From positions 1 through 59,402 of the forward strand of contig CANSFI010000008.1 of NCBI GenBank assembly GCA_947646095.1: DNA of 59,402 nucleotides, given 5' to 3'. The notes beneath the pieces are model-generated. The model made no database searches, had not been told where the DNA came from, and saw only the letters and a program-made list of their open reading frames with translations. Below, in pieces: positions 45,563-56,792 of the stretch (its first letter is position 1; every line of letters begins with the position of its first letter). The position numbers and the translations under genes are program-made. The DNA comes from an uncultured Mycoplasmatota bacterium. Lineage in GTDB: Bacteria; Bacillota_I; Bacilli_A; RF39; UBA660.

Positions 45563-45979
45563 CTAATAAATTGTTAAGATATATATAAAGATAATCAAAT
45601 TAGGAATAAGCGAAATAATATTTAATACAATTCCTGAAATATTAAATCCATTTCTTTGTTTTTTCAAACTAATAATTGCAAATATAACTCCTAAAATAGA
45701 AGGTATTAAAGCAAAAAGCGTATAACCAATTGCTACTCCTATTATTTCAGCTAATTGATAATAATGATTCATATAAATTTCTGTTTCAATTTCTCCGACT
45801 GATATTAATTCCATTAATGTCCATAATAATGCTACTATTCCTAATATCATGCTAGCAATTGAAAAACCTAATTTTTTTGATTTTTTTTGTTCTAGTTTTT
45901 CTACTAATTTTCCACAGTTAATGCATACATCCGCATTTTCAATTAATTCTTTTCCACAATTTACACAATATTTTGCCAT
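45563..45979 (-). CDS. Zinc-ribbon membrane protein
   Basis: 138 aa. The N-terminal ribbon has two CxxC pairs (YCVNCGKEL, VCINCGKLV), then a short coiled basic linker and three membrane helices, similar to the zinc_ribbon_2 plus DUF4190 type. Role unknown. It lies between mnmE and mnmG, usually adjacent, so it is a lineage-specific insertion in the operon. The start at 45979 follows GTAGGTAG. Confidence 0.7.
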   Translation of the reverse strand: MAKYCVNCGKELIENADVCINCGKLVEKLEQKKSKKLGFSIASMILGIVALLWTLMELISVGEIETEIYMNHYYQLAEIIGVAIGYTLFALIPSILGVIFAIISLKKQRNGFNISGIVLNIISLIPNLIIFIYILTIY

Positions 45980-45987
45980 TTTACTAC

Positions 45988-47343
45988 CTACTTTCCTAAA
46001 CAAAATTGACTAAATAATTGATCAATTAATTCTTCACTATAATTTTGACCTATAATTTCTCCTAATTTAGTCCATGAATGTTTGATATCTATTTCAACCA
46101 TATCAACTGGAATATTATTTTTTATTCCTATTTTAGCTGAAGAAATTGATTCTAAAGCTTCGTTTAAAAGTGCTATACTTCTAGCATTTGTTAAATATGT
46201 TAAATCTGTTGTTTCTATCTTTTCTAGATTATACAATTCTTTTATTTTATTTTTTAACTCTTCTATTCCTTGATTATTTATTGTACTAATATAAACTATA
46301 TTTTCTATATTATATTTAGATAAATCTAAATTTGCTTTTAAGTCAATTTTATTTACAACAACAATATAATTTTTTTCTTTTATTTTATTTAATATTTCTT
46401 CTTCTTCATGAGTTAATACTTCATTATTATTTAATACAAATAAAACTAATTCTGATTTTTCAGTTAATTCGATGCTTTTTTGGACTCCTATGCTTTCTAC
46501 TATATCATTAGTTTCCCTTATTCCAGCTGTATCAATTATATTAAATATTATTCCATCTATTATAATATTTCCCTCTACAATATCTCTTGTCGTTCCTGCT
46601 ACAGAAGTTACAATAGCTTTTTCTTCACCTAATAATTTATTTAATAAACTACTTTTTCCTACATTTGGTTTTCCAATAATACAAGTATCTATTCCTTCTT
46701 TTATTAAACGACTATTTTCACTATTTTTTAATATTTCCTTTAATTCATTTTCAATAATATTTAATTTGGGAAATAATTTTTGGTTTGTTAATTCTTCTAT
46801 ATCTTCATATTCAGGATAATCAATATTAACTTCAATATTAGCAAGTATTTCCACTATTTTTTGTCTTATATTTTTTATCATTTGGGAAATATTTCCCCCA
46901 ACTTGGGAAATGGCTAATTCACGCATTTTATCTGTTTTAGAGTTTATTAAATCCATTATTCCTTCTGCTTGCATTAAATCAATTCTACCATTTAAATATG
47001 CTCTTTTAGTAAATTCTCCTGGTTCTGCTAAACGACACCCTTTTTGAAGTAACAATTGTAATATCTTATTAGTTGTTGCAATACCACCATGAGCATTTAT
47101 TTCAATTACATCCTCCATGGTGAAAGATCTAGGAGATTTCATAATACTTATAAGTACTTCATCAATTATTTTTTCATTATCAACTATATGATTATAATTG
47201 ATTGTATGACTATTTAATTGATGTAGGTTTTTATTTTTAACTATTTTATCAACTATTTCAATTGCATTATCACCACTTACTCTAATTATAGAAATAGCTC
47301 CTATTCCTAAAGAAGTAGATATAGCTGCTATTGTATCTTTCAT
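45988..47343 (-). CDS. mnmE: tRNA modification GTPase MnmE
   Basis: 451 aa. N-terminal formyl-THF-like domain, helical domain, inserted G domain (GKPNVGKSSLLNKL, DTAGIRET, NKID) and the C-terminal CLGK with the catalytic Cys. Partner of MnmG. Its ATG overlaps the stop of the HD gene. Confidence 0.96.
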   Translation of the reverse strand: MKDTIAAISTSLGIGAISIIRVSGDNAIEIVDKIVKNKNLHQLNSHTINYNHIVDNEKIIDEVLISIMKSPRSFTMEDVIEINAHGGIATTNKILQLLLQKGCRLAEPGEFTKRAYLNGRIDLMQAEGIMDLINSKTDKMRELAISQVGGNISQMIKNIRQKIVEILANIEVNIDYPEYEDIEELTNQKLFPKLNIIENELKEILKNSENSRLIKEGIDTCIIGKPNVGKSSLLNKLLGEEKAIVTSVAGTTRDIVEGNIIIDGIIFNIIDTAGIRETNDIVESIGVQKSIELTEKSELVLFVLNNNEVLTHEEEEILNKIKEKNYIVVVNKIDLKANLDLSKYNIENIVYISTINNQGIEELKNKIKELYNLEKIETTDLTYLTNARSIALLNEALESISSAKIGIKNNIPVDMVEIDIKHSWTKLGEIIGQNYSEELIDQLFSQFCLGK

Positions 47344-47882
47344 TAATACTCCTTCTTTTCTTTTGGATGAATACCAATATATTTATATAACTGAGATGGT
47401 GTTTTAAAAACTTCTAATGAAATATATTTATCAACTGAGGTAATTATCCAACTTTCTATATATCTTGGAGGTTTTATAGTTAAAGGAAACATATGTCTAG
47501 AAATAATGTCAGCAATTTTATCATTTACTACTCCAGGAAATATTTTTTTGCTATTTTCTAAAGCCCACCTAGGATGAGCAAAACCATGAGCTTCAGTTAT
47601 TTTTTTATGTTTTTCTTTAGGACTTATCTGCCAATCTTTATAATAAAAATCATGAAGTAATCCACCTATTGCTGCTGCTTCATAATCTAAATGAAATAAT
47701 TTAGCAATCTGATATGATCTATATGATACCATTAAGGAATGAACATATACAGATCTATTTTCATGATGATGAAATTGTAGTCTTTTTTTAAATTCAGCAT
47801 TTTCTAAAATAAATGAGACTATTTGTATATATTCTTTATTCATTATAGAAAATAATTTTTTTATATCTTTTTCTTCATTCAT
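47343..47882 (-). CDS. HD domain hydrolase
   Basis: 179 aa. RSVYVHSLMVSYRS and GGLLHDFYYKDW carry the HD metal ligands, with later His in EAHGFAHPRW. Phosphohydrolase of unknown substrate; the fold is like that of HDIG nucleotide phosphatases. It sits between jag and mnmE. AGGAAGG precedes ATG. Confidence 0.75.
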   Translation of the reverse strand: MNEEKDIKKLFSIMNKEYIQIVSFILENAEFKKRLQFHHHENRSVYVHSLMVSYRSYQIAKLFHLDYEAAAIGGLLHDFYYKDWQISPKEKHKKITEAHGFAHPRWALENSKKIFPGVVNDKIADIISRHMFPLTIKPPRYIESWIITSVDKYISLEVFKTPSQLYKYIGIHPKEKKEY

Positions 47883-47939
47883 ATTGATTTCCTTCCTATC
47901 AAACGTATTTTACCTTTTTTAATATATAATGTCAAATAA

Positions 47940-47965
47940 AATGAAAAACCTAAATAAATTAGGTT
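47940..47965 (-). terminator. Terminator behind jag
   Basis: AACCTAA (47947-47953) / TTAGGTT (47959-47965), 5-nt loop, T run on the minus strand; overlaps the jag stop codon. Confidence 0.7.
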
Positions 47966-48578
47966 AATTTTCTTTATATCTTATAACTACATATCTATTT
48001 GGACTTTCTCCAAAACTTTCTGTTTCTAAATTTATATTTTCTGAAACTATTGTATGAATATATCTTCTTTCATATGAATTCATTGGATCTAATTTTGCTT
48101 CTATTTTAGTTTTTTCTACTTCTTTCATTATTTTTCTTACTTCATATTCTAATCTTTTTAATTTTTTATCCTTATAATTTGAAACATCTACATTAATTTT
48201 AATATTTAATCCTATTTGATGAATTAAAGATTGATGAATTAATAATTGAAGAGCATTCAACGTTCTTCCATCTTTACCTATTAAAATATTATTATTACTA
48301 CTAATAAGCATTATATTATAAATTTCATCATTTTCTCTTATCTCAGAATCTATTTTAATTCCCATATTCATACCTAAATTTTCTATATATTCTTTAATAT
48401 ATTTTTTTATATCTTCTTTTTTTATTATTTCAATTACAGTTTTTTTGCTTTTAAACAATTTTCCTTCTACTATTTCTTCTTTTAAATAAATTTCTTCTAA
48501 ACTTAAATTATTTTCTTGTAAAAAATTATTTAATATTTCTTCTCTATTTTTGCCCTCAATTCTAATTGTTTCTAGCAT
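47964..48578 (-). CDS. jag: RNA-binding protein Jag/KhpB
   Basis: 204 aa. Jag N-terminal domain (1-50), KH domain with IGKDGRTLNALQLLIHQ near 97-113, and R3H domain with RRYIHTIVSE and ESPNRYVVI. KhpB with KhpA binds many RNAs and affects cell division and elongation in streptococci. It overlaps yidC by 17 bases, the classic arrangement. Confidence 0.93.
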   Translation of the reverse strand: MLETIRIEGKNREEILNNFLQENNLSLEEIYLKEEIVEGKLFKSKKTVIEIIKKEDIKKYIKEYIENLGMNMGIKIDSEIRENDEIYNIMLISSNNNILIGKDGRTLNALQLLIHQSLIHQIGLNIKINVDVSNYKDKKLKRLEYEVRKIMKEVEKTKIEAKLDPMNSYERRYIHTIVSENINLETESFGESPNRYVVIRYKEN

Positions 48579-49497
48579 TTTTCTTACTCCTTTTTACATA
48601 TAAATTTTGTAAAACTGTGAAACCACTATTTACTATCCAATATAAGGCTATTCCTGTTGAAATAGTAAATGACATAATAGATATCATTATAACCATTATA
48701 TTACTCATCATTTTCATTTGTGATGCTTGTTCTTCACTCATTGATGCTCCACTATTAAGCTTAAATGAAAAATATGTAACAAGAATTACTAAAACTACAA
48801 AAATTAAATAATAGAAATTTCCTGATTTCATTGCAACTAATGGACTAGTACCTAATTGAAAAATTCCTAAAGTTTCTTCAAATACTACTGGTAAACGATT
48901 TAAAGCTTCATAGAATGCAAAGAAAAGTGGTATTTGGATAAATGAAAATAGGCAACCAGACATTGGATTAATATCATATTTTTTATAAATCATCAACATT
49001 TCTTGACTTTTTTGCATCATACTTTCTTGATCTGTTTTATTTTTATATTTTTTTTCTAAACGATCTAGTTCTGGTCTAGCTTTTACTAAATTTTCTGATT
49101 GCATTGCTGTTTTTTTAGTTACTGGTACCATTATTAACCTAATTAAAAATGTAATTATAATAACTGCTAGTCCGTAATTTTTTACTAACTCACCTATTTT
49201 TATAATAACCCAAGCTAATGGTTTTACAAATATTGTAGTCCAAATGCCTTCATACCCTCCACTTGTTATTTTGAATTCAGAACAAATTGGCAATTTTTTA
49301 ATATTAACATCATATTCTTTATATATTTCTAATGTTTTTTCTGCTTTTGGTCTACATAGAACATTTTCAGGTAAACTTTGACCTGTTTCTGGATTTGTAA
49401 CTGCTTGTTTTTTATCATCCTTTAATATTTTTGTACATCCTGTCATTGATATTGTTAAAAACAATAATAAAATTATAAGTAATTTTTTTTTCTTCAT
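48562..49497 (-). CDS. yidC: Membrane protein insertase YidC (SpoIIIJ/OxaA)
   Basis: 311 aa. Lipoprotein signal with lipobox SMTGC (Cys21), an extracellular region, then five membrane helices. The LIRLIMVPVTKK stretch holds the conserved groove Arg. Inserts membrane proteins with or without SecYEG. AAAGGAG precedes ATG. Confidence 0.95.
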   Translation of the reverse strand: MKKKKLLIILLLFLTISMTGCTKILKDDKKQAVTNPETGQSLPENVLCRPKAEKTLEIYKEYDVNIKKLPICSEFKITSGGYEGIWTTIFVKPLAWVIIKIGELVKNYGLAVIIITFLIRLIMVPVTKKTAMQSENLVKARPELDRLEKKYKNKTDQESMMQKSQEMLMIYKKYDINPMSGCLFSFIQIPLFFAFYEALNRLPVVFEETLGIFQLGTSPLVAMKSGNFYYLIFVVLVILVTYFSFKLNSGASMSEEQASQMKMMSNIMVIMISIMSFTISTGIALYWIVNSGFTVLQNLYVKRSKKNARNN

Positions 49498-49500
49498 TAA

Positions 49501-49836
49501 TTATTCTCCTTTAAATACATTCATTTTTTCTAGATTTTGTAACAATAAGATTTTTAATTCATCATAACTTAAATTTAAAACCTCACTTCTTAATATTATA
49601 ATACAATTAAAGTTATTTTTATAGTCTTTTTTATCAATTATATCTTTTAATCTCCTTTTATATTTATTTCTTACAACAGCATTACCTATTTTTTTCCCAA
49701 CTGATAAACCAAAATGATAAACATTATCAATTGTCCACTCTAAATATATAACAAAATATTTATTTTTATACGGTTTATTATTTTTTATAATTCGATCAAA
49801 ATCAAAATTGTTTTTAAGTATATTAATTTTTTTCAT
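49501..49836 (-). CDS. rnpA: Ribonuclease P protein component
   Basis: 111 aa. The RNR motif is RNKYKRRLKD at 56-65. Binds the RNase P RNA and the tRNA 5' leader. Follows rpmH after a terminator-like hairpin. AGAGGTG precedes ATG. Confidence 0.94.
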   Translation of the reverse strand: MKKINILKNNFDFDRIIKNNKPYKNKYFVIYLEWTIDNVYHFGLSVGKKIGNAVVRNKYKRRLKDIIDKKDYKNNFNCIIILRSEVLNLSYDELKILLLQNLEKMNVFKGE

Positions 49837-49851
49837 ATTTCACCTCTTTAA

Positions 49852-49880
49852 AGTAAAAAACCACTGATTGATTCAGTGGT
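49852..49880 (-). terminator. Terminator or attenuator between rpmH and rnpA
   Basis: ACCACTGA (49860-49867) / TCAGTGGT (49873-49880), 8-bp stem, then TTTTTTA on the minus strand. It would lower rnpA expression relative to rpmH. Confidence 0.75.
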
Positions 49881-49888
49881 GTATTATT

Positions 49889-50011
49889 TTAGTGACTTAA
49901 TACTTTACGACCTTTTCTTCTTCTTCTTTTTATTATAGATGTATTAACACGTGCTAAAAATCCCATTTTTTTACTTCTTTTTCTATTATTTGGTTGATAA
50001 GTTCTTTTCAT
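49889..50011 (-). CDS. rpmH: 50S ribosomal protein L34
   Basis: 40 aa, read directly from the sequence: [20 protein letters not shown], then [20 protein letters not shown]. The usual length is 44 aa; four residues of the NGRKVLARRR segment are missing. AGGAGGTG precedes the ATG at 50011. First gene left of oriC, as in most bacteria. Confidence 0.93.
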   Translation of the reverse strand: MKRTYQPNNRKRSKKMGFLARVNTSIIKRRRRKGRKVLSH

Positions 50012-50053
50012 TTTAACACCTCCTAAACTAAATAATTTTTGGATCTCAGGATA

Positions 50054-50082
50054 ATTATATAGATAAAAGTGTTTTTTGTCAA
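50054..50082 (-). promoter_or_regulatory. rpmH promoter
   Basis: Minus strand: -35 TTGACA (50077-50082), 17-bp spacer, -10 TATAAT (50054-50059). Full consensus on both hexamers. Confidence 0.85.
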
Positions 50083-50099
50083 ATATTTTATAATTTTTT

Positions 50100-50345
50100 T
50101 TAACAATACTTTAGTATTGTGGAAAAAAGTTACTAAACCCTTCTTTTTTTTTGCAAATAATTTTTTTCCACAAAATTTTATTTTTATCAAGTTTTTTATT
50201 TATAAAATAAAACGCAATTTTTCCACAAATTAGTGGAAAATTTATCCACTCTAAAATGTTAAAAACTTTTTATCCACTATTTATGTGGAAATTAAATTTT
50301 TTATCTTATTTTATTAATCTTTTTTTCCACAATTATAAAATTTTA
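50100..50345. other. oriC: oriC part 1: DnaA-box cluster upstream of dnaA
   Basis: Eight box-like 9-mers on both strands: 50118-50126, 50164-50172, 50219-50227, 50232-50240, 50242-50250, 50270-50278, 50284-50292 and 50323-50331. The most common form is TTTTCCACA; two are TTATCCACT. Long A/T runs lie between. No gene is present between rpmH and dnaA. Confidence 0.9.
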
Positions 50346-50347
50346 TA

Positions 50348-50376
50348 TTGGCATTTCTAGAAAATTAAGGTAAAAT
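50348..50376 (+). promoter_or_regulatory. dnaA promoter
   Basis: -35 TTGGCA (50348-50353), 17-bp spacer, -10 TAAAAT (50371-50376), downstream of the box cluster, so DnaA can repress its own gene. Confidence 0.75.
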
Positions 50377-50405
50377 GAAGTTATCAGGACAAGTGGGGTG
50401 ATGGA

Positions 50406-51758
50406 ATGGATGTTGAAAGCATTTGGAATTCTTTCTTAAAAAAAATAGAAGAATATTTAAATCCTATGTTATTTGAAGCATGGTTTTCAGAAACTAAACT
50501 AATAGAGCTTAATGAAAATAAAGCTAAAGTACTAGTTCCGATGCAAGTTCACAAAAAACATTTAAAAGAAAACTACAATGATTTAGTTGAAAATATTTTT
50601 AATCAAATTACTGGCTCTAATTTTATGATAGAATATGTAACTGAAGAAGAAATTGAAAACAACATTATTATAGATTCTGATAATGTAGGAGTTCCATATA
50701 GCCAAAATTTTGAATCAAATCTAGACCCAAGATATTCTTTTGATAATTATGTTGTAGGGGAGAGCAATAAATTTGCACGAGCCAATGCCCTTGCTGTTGC
50801 TGAAAAACCTGGTCTTATGTATAATCCACTATTTATTTATAGCAATAGTGGATTAGGAAAAACCCATCTGATGCACGCTATTGGGAATTATATTATAAAA
50901 AATAGTAATAAAAAAGTATTATATGTTACTAGTGAAAAATTTGTTAATGACTTCTTAAATATATGCAGAACTAATAAAAACGATAACAATTTTGGATTAA
51001 TTGATGATTTTAAAACTAAATATAGAGATGTAGATGTACTTATGATAGATGATATACAGTATCTAGAAATTGCCAATAAAACACAACAAGAATTCTTTAA
51101 TACATTTAATGAATTACATAATAAAAATAAACAAATTATAATATCATCTGATAGATCTCCAGATGATTTAAAAAAATTAGAAGATCGTTTAAGAACTAGA
51201 TTTAACTGGGGTTTAACTGTTGATATCTTACCACCTGACTTTAATCTAAGAATGAATATTATTGATAAAAAAATACAGGCTCATGAAATGGCTATTGATT
51301 TTCCAGCTGAAGTTAAAGAATATATTGCTAGTAATTGTACTAGTGATATTAGAAAACTAGAAGGTGCTATAACACGTGTATTTGCCTATGCTACTATCAT
51401 GAATGGTAGTAATATTACTTTAGAACTTGCTGTTGAATCATTAAAAGATTATTTTGTAAAAAGCATTATTTCTAAGAATAAAATAGATCAAGTTCAACAA
51501 CTTGTTGCTCGAAATTACAATATAACAGTAGAGGATTTAAAAAGTAAAAAAAGAAATGCAAAAATCGGTGTCCCAAGGCAAATAGCTATGTATATATGTA
51601 GAAGTTATCTAAATGAACCTTTAGCTAGAATAGGTAGCGAATTTGGTGGAAAAGATCACACAACTGTTATGCATTCTGTTGATAAAATCAAAAAAGAAAT
51701 TAGTAAAGACACTAATTTATCAGATACAATTCAAAATATAGTGAATCAAATAAAATAA
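50406..51758 (+). CDS. dnaA: Chromosomal replication initiator protein DnaA
   Basis: 450 aa. Domain I at 1-80, short linker, AAA+ domain with Walker A SNSGLGKT (146-153) and VLMIDDIQYL, and domain IV with the DnaA signature GGKDHTTVMHS that binds boxes. GGGGTG precedes ATG. Confidence 0.97.
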   Translation: MDVESIWNSFLKKIEEYLNPMLFEAWFSETKLIELNENKAKVLVPMQVHKKHLKENYNDLVENIFNQITGSNFMIEYVTEEEIENNIIIDSDNVGVPYSQNFESNLDPRYSFDNYVVGESNKFARANALAVAEKPGLMYNPLFIYSNSGLGKTHLMHAIGNYIIKNSNKKVLYVTSEKFVNDFLNICRTNKNDNNFGLIDDFKTKYRDVDVLMIDDIQYLEIANKTQQEFFNTFNELHNKNKQIIISSDRSPDDLKKLEDRLRTRFNWGLTVDILPPDFNLRMNIIDKKIQAHEMAIDFPAEVKEYIASNCTSDIRKLEGAITRVFAYATIMNGSNITLELAVESLKDYFVKSIISKNKIDQVQQLVARNYNITVEDLKSKKRNAKIGVPRQIAMYICRSYLNEPLARIGSEFGGKDHTTVMHSVDKIKKEISKDTNLSDTIQNIVNQIK

Positions 51759-51906
51759 AGTTGTGGAAAAAAAATAATATTAAACAAAGTTTTCAACATC
51801 TATATTTTTTAGAAAATTATATTTTACAAACAAATTATAACTTTTCCACATTTTCCACATCTATAATAAGAATATATTATATAAATAATAATAAAGGAGA
51901 AAAATT
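51759..51906. other. oriC part 2: DnaA boxes and AT-rich DNA between dnaA and dnaN
   Basis: TGTGGAAAA (51762-51770), and TTTTCCACA twice in tandem (51842-51850, 51851-51859), plus a weaker TTTTCAACA near 51790. An almost pure A/T stretch follows (51860-51895), a likely unwinding region. A dnaN promoter TTTCCA-17-TATTAT (51852-51880) overlaps the last box. Confidence 0.8.
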
Positions 51907-53028
51907 ATGAAATTAAAAATTAAACAAAACATATTAATGGAACATTTAAACTACGTTATAAAAGGAATATCATCTAAAAATTTAATACCAATTTTAAACT
52001 GTATTAAGTTTGAACTAACTGAAGATGGTTTATATTTAATGAGTACAGATAACGAAATTGCTATTAAAACATTTATTGAAAAAAATCAAATAGAAGAATT
52101 AGAAGAAAAAGGAGAAATTGTAGTATCTGGGAAATATATTTATGATATTATTAGAAAATTACCAAATGAATTGATCAATATAGAGGAATTAGTTGATTCT
52201 AGAATAAATATTTATACATCAAATTCATCATTTAATTTAAATTGTAATAATGCAAATGAATTTCCTGACTTAGAACTAGAAGAACAAAATAATCCTATTA
52301 TTATAAATAAAAAAGTATTTAAAAATATAATAAACCAAACTATTTTTGCAACATCTACACAAGAATCACGTCCTGTACTTACAGGTATAAATTTTAAAAT
52401 ATCTAAAGATACATTAGTTTGTACAGCAACTGATTCTTACCGTTTAGCTAAAAAACAAGTATCATTAAATACAACAACAGAAGAAGATATAAATATTATT
52501 ATTCCAACTAAGAATTTAAATGAATTAATAAGAATGTTTTCAGATGATGATGAATCAATAGAAATGCATATTTTTAATAACAAAGTAATATTTAAATTTG
52601 GAAGTATTATAATGTTATCACGAATAATAAATGGAACATATCCTGATACATCAAAATTAATTCCAACAGAATTTTTGTTAACAATTAAAGTAAAATTAAA
52701 TGAATTCTATAATTCTATTGATAGAGCTTCTTTGCTTACTAATGAAAGTGATAAGAATACAATTAAATTAGAAAGTAAAGATAATATAATAATAGTATCA
52801 TCAAATATTCCTGAAATAGGAAATGTAGAAGAGAAACTTGAAGGAATTAAAGATAAAAATGAGGAAATAAAAATAGCATTTTCATCTAAATATATGATGG
52901 AAGCATTAAAATCTCTTGATTGTGAAGAAATAGTTTTAATGTTTAATGGAGAAATCAAACCAATCATCATTAAAAATCCAGAAAGTGAAGATTTAATTCA
53001 ATTAATTTTACCAATTAGAACATATTAG
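51907..53028 (+). CDS. dnaN: DNA polymerase III sliding clamp (beta)
   Basis: 373 aa with the three-domain clamp repeat; FATSTQESRPVLTGINF and TDSYRLAKK are typical. The end, LILPIRTY, keeps the conserved C-terminal pocket strand. AAAGGAG precedes ATG. Confidence 0.96.
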   Translation: MKLKIKQNILMEHLNYVIKGISSKNLIPILNCIKFELTEDGLYLMSTDNEIAIKTFIEKNQIEELEEKGEIVVSGKYIYDIIRKLPNELINIEELVDSRINIYTSNSSFNLNCNNANEFPDLELEEQNNPIIINKKVFKNIINQTIFATSTQESRPVLTGINFKISKDTLVCTATDSYRLAKKQVSLNTTTEEDINIIIPTKNLNELIRMFSDDDESIEMHIFNNKVIFKFGSIIMLSRIINGTYPDTSKLIPTEFLLTIKVKLNEFYNSIDRASLLTNESDKNTIKLESKDNIIIVSSNIPEIGNVEEKLEGIKDKNEEIKIAFSSKYMMEALKSLDCEEIVLMFNGEIKPIIIKNPESEDLIQLILPIRTY

Positions 53029-53051
53029 AAAGAAAATTCTTTCTTTTTTTT
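53027..53051 (+). terminator. dnaN terminator
   Basis: AGAAAGAA (53027-53034) / TTCTTTCT (53037-53044) followed by a T run, overlapping the dnaN stop. Confidence 0.75.
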
Positions 53052-53111
53052 AATTTATCGACATAAAAAAACAGAATTCGACAAAAAAAAGTAGTATAAG
53101 AGAAGGAATTT

Positions 53112-53130
53112 CACATATTTATGTGGAAAA
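53112..53130. promoter_or_regulatory. DnaA box and palindrome upstream of comK
   Basis: TGTGGAAAA at 53122-53130 equals the oriC box form. It overlaps CACATA-TT-TATGTG (53112-53125), a perfect palindrome, 24 bp before the comK start. Confidence 0.5.
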
Positions 53131-53153
53131 ATATTAGTAAGAGGAGGTGAATT

Positions 53154-53603
53154 ATGGATAATAACTACGAGATAAACAAAGGAACTTTAGCGCTTATTCC
53201 AATTAATGATAAAATAACACAAATTATAGAATTAGAAGATAGTTTTTTTGTTAATTGTTCAGTTAATAAAATAATTGATAATAGTTGTAGATCATTTGGT
53301 AGTTCATATCTTGGTAGAAATGAAGGAACTAAAACATTACTAGGAGTAAATTATAAGGTACCAATTATTATAAGTGAAGCAAAAAGTATAATTTTTTTTC
53401 CTACCGCATCACCAAGATGTAATAAATGTTGTTGGATTTCTTTAAATAATATTGTTAATTATAAAAAGGAAAATAAAAAAACAGTAATTAATTTTTTAAA
53501 CAATAAAGAAATAAAATTAGATATTTCCAGTTTTGTAATTGAAAATCAAATATATAAGGCTACAATGTTAGAATCAAAGCTAAGAAAATTAACTTTAAAT
53601 TAA
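53154..53603 (+). CDS. comK: ComK-family competence transcription factor
   Basis: 149 aa. Motifs of ComK are in order: KGTLALIPINDKITQIIE at 9-26, DNSCRSFGSSYLGR at 42-55, GTKTLLGVNYKVPIII, then FFPTASPRCNKCCWISL, and an end of LESKLRKL. Bacillus ComK (192 aa) activates DNA-uptake genes; this one is shorter at both ends. It occupies the dnaN-recF interval, where yaaA (S4 domain) is usual. GGAGGTG precedes ATG, and a terminator follows, so it is its own unit. Confidence 0.85.
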   Translation: MDNNYEINKGTLALIPINDKITQIIELEDSFFVNCSVNKIIDNSCRSFGSSYLGRNEGTKTLLGVNYKVPIIISEAKSIIFFPTASPRCNKCCWISLNNIVNYKKENKKTVINFLNNKEIKLDISSFVIENQIYKATMLESKLRKLTLN

Positions 53604-53636
53604 GATATTTATTTTATCTTGATTTTTTCTTTTTTT
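53602..53636 (+). terminator. comK terminator
   Basis: AAGATA (53602-53607) / TATCTT (53615-53620), then GATTTTTTC and a longer T run. Confidence 0.7.
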
Positions 53637-53734
53637 TAATAATATTTTATGATATAATTAACTTGTGTATAGGTATACTTAAATATAGATTATTTTTCTA
53701 TAATTGGCAAAAAAACAAGAATGGAGAGGTATAG

Positions 53735-56780
<3,046 letters not shown>

Positions 56781-56792
56781 AGGTGATAAATT

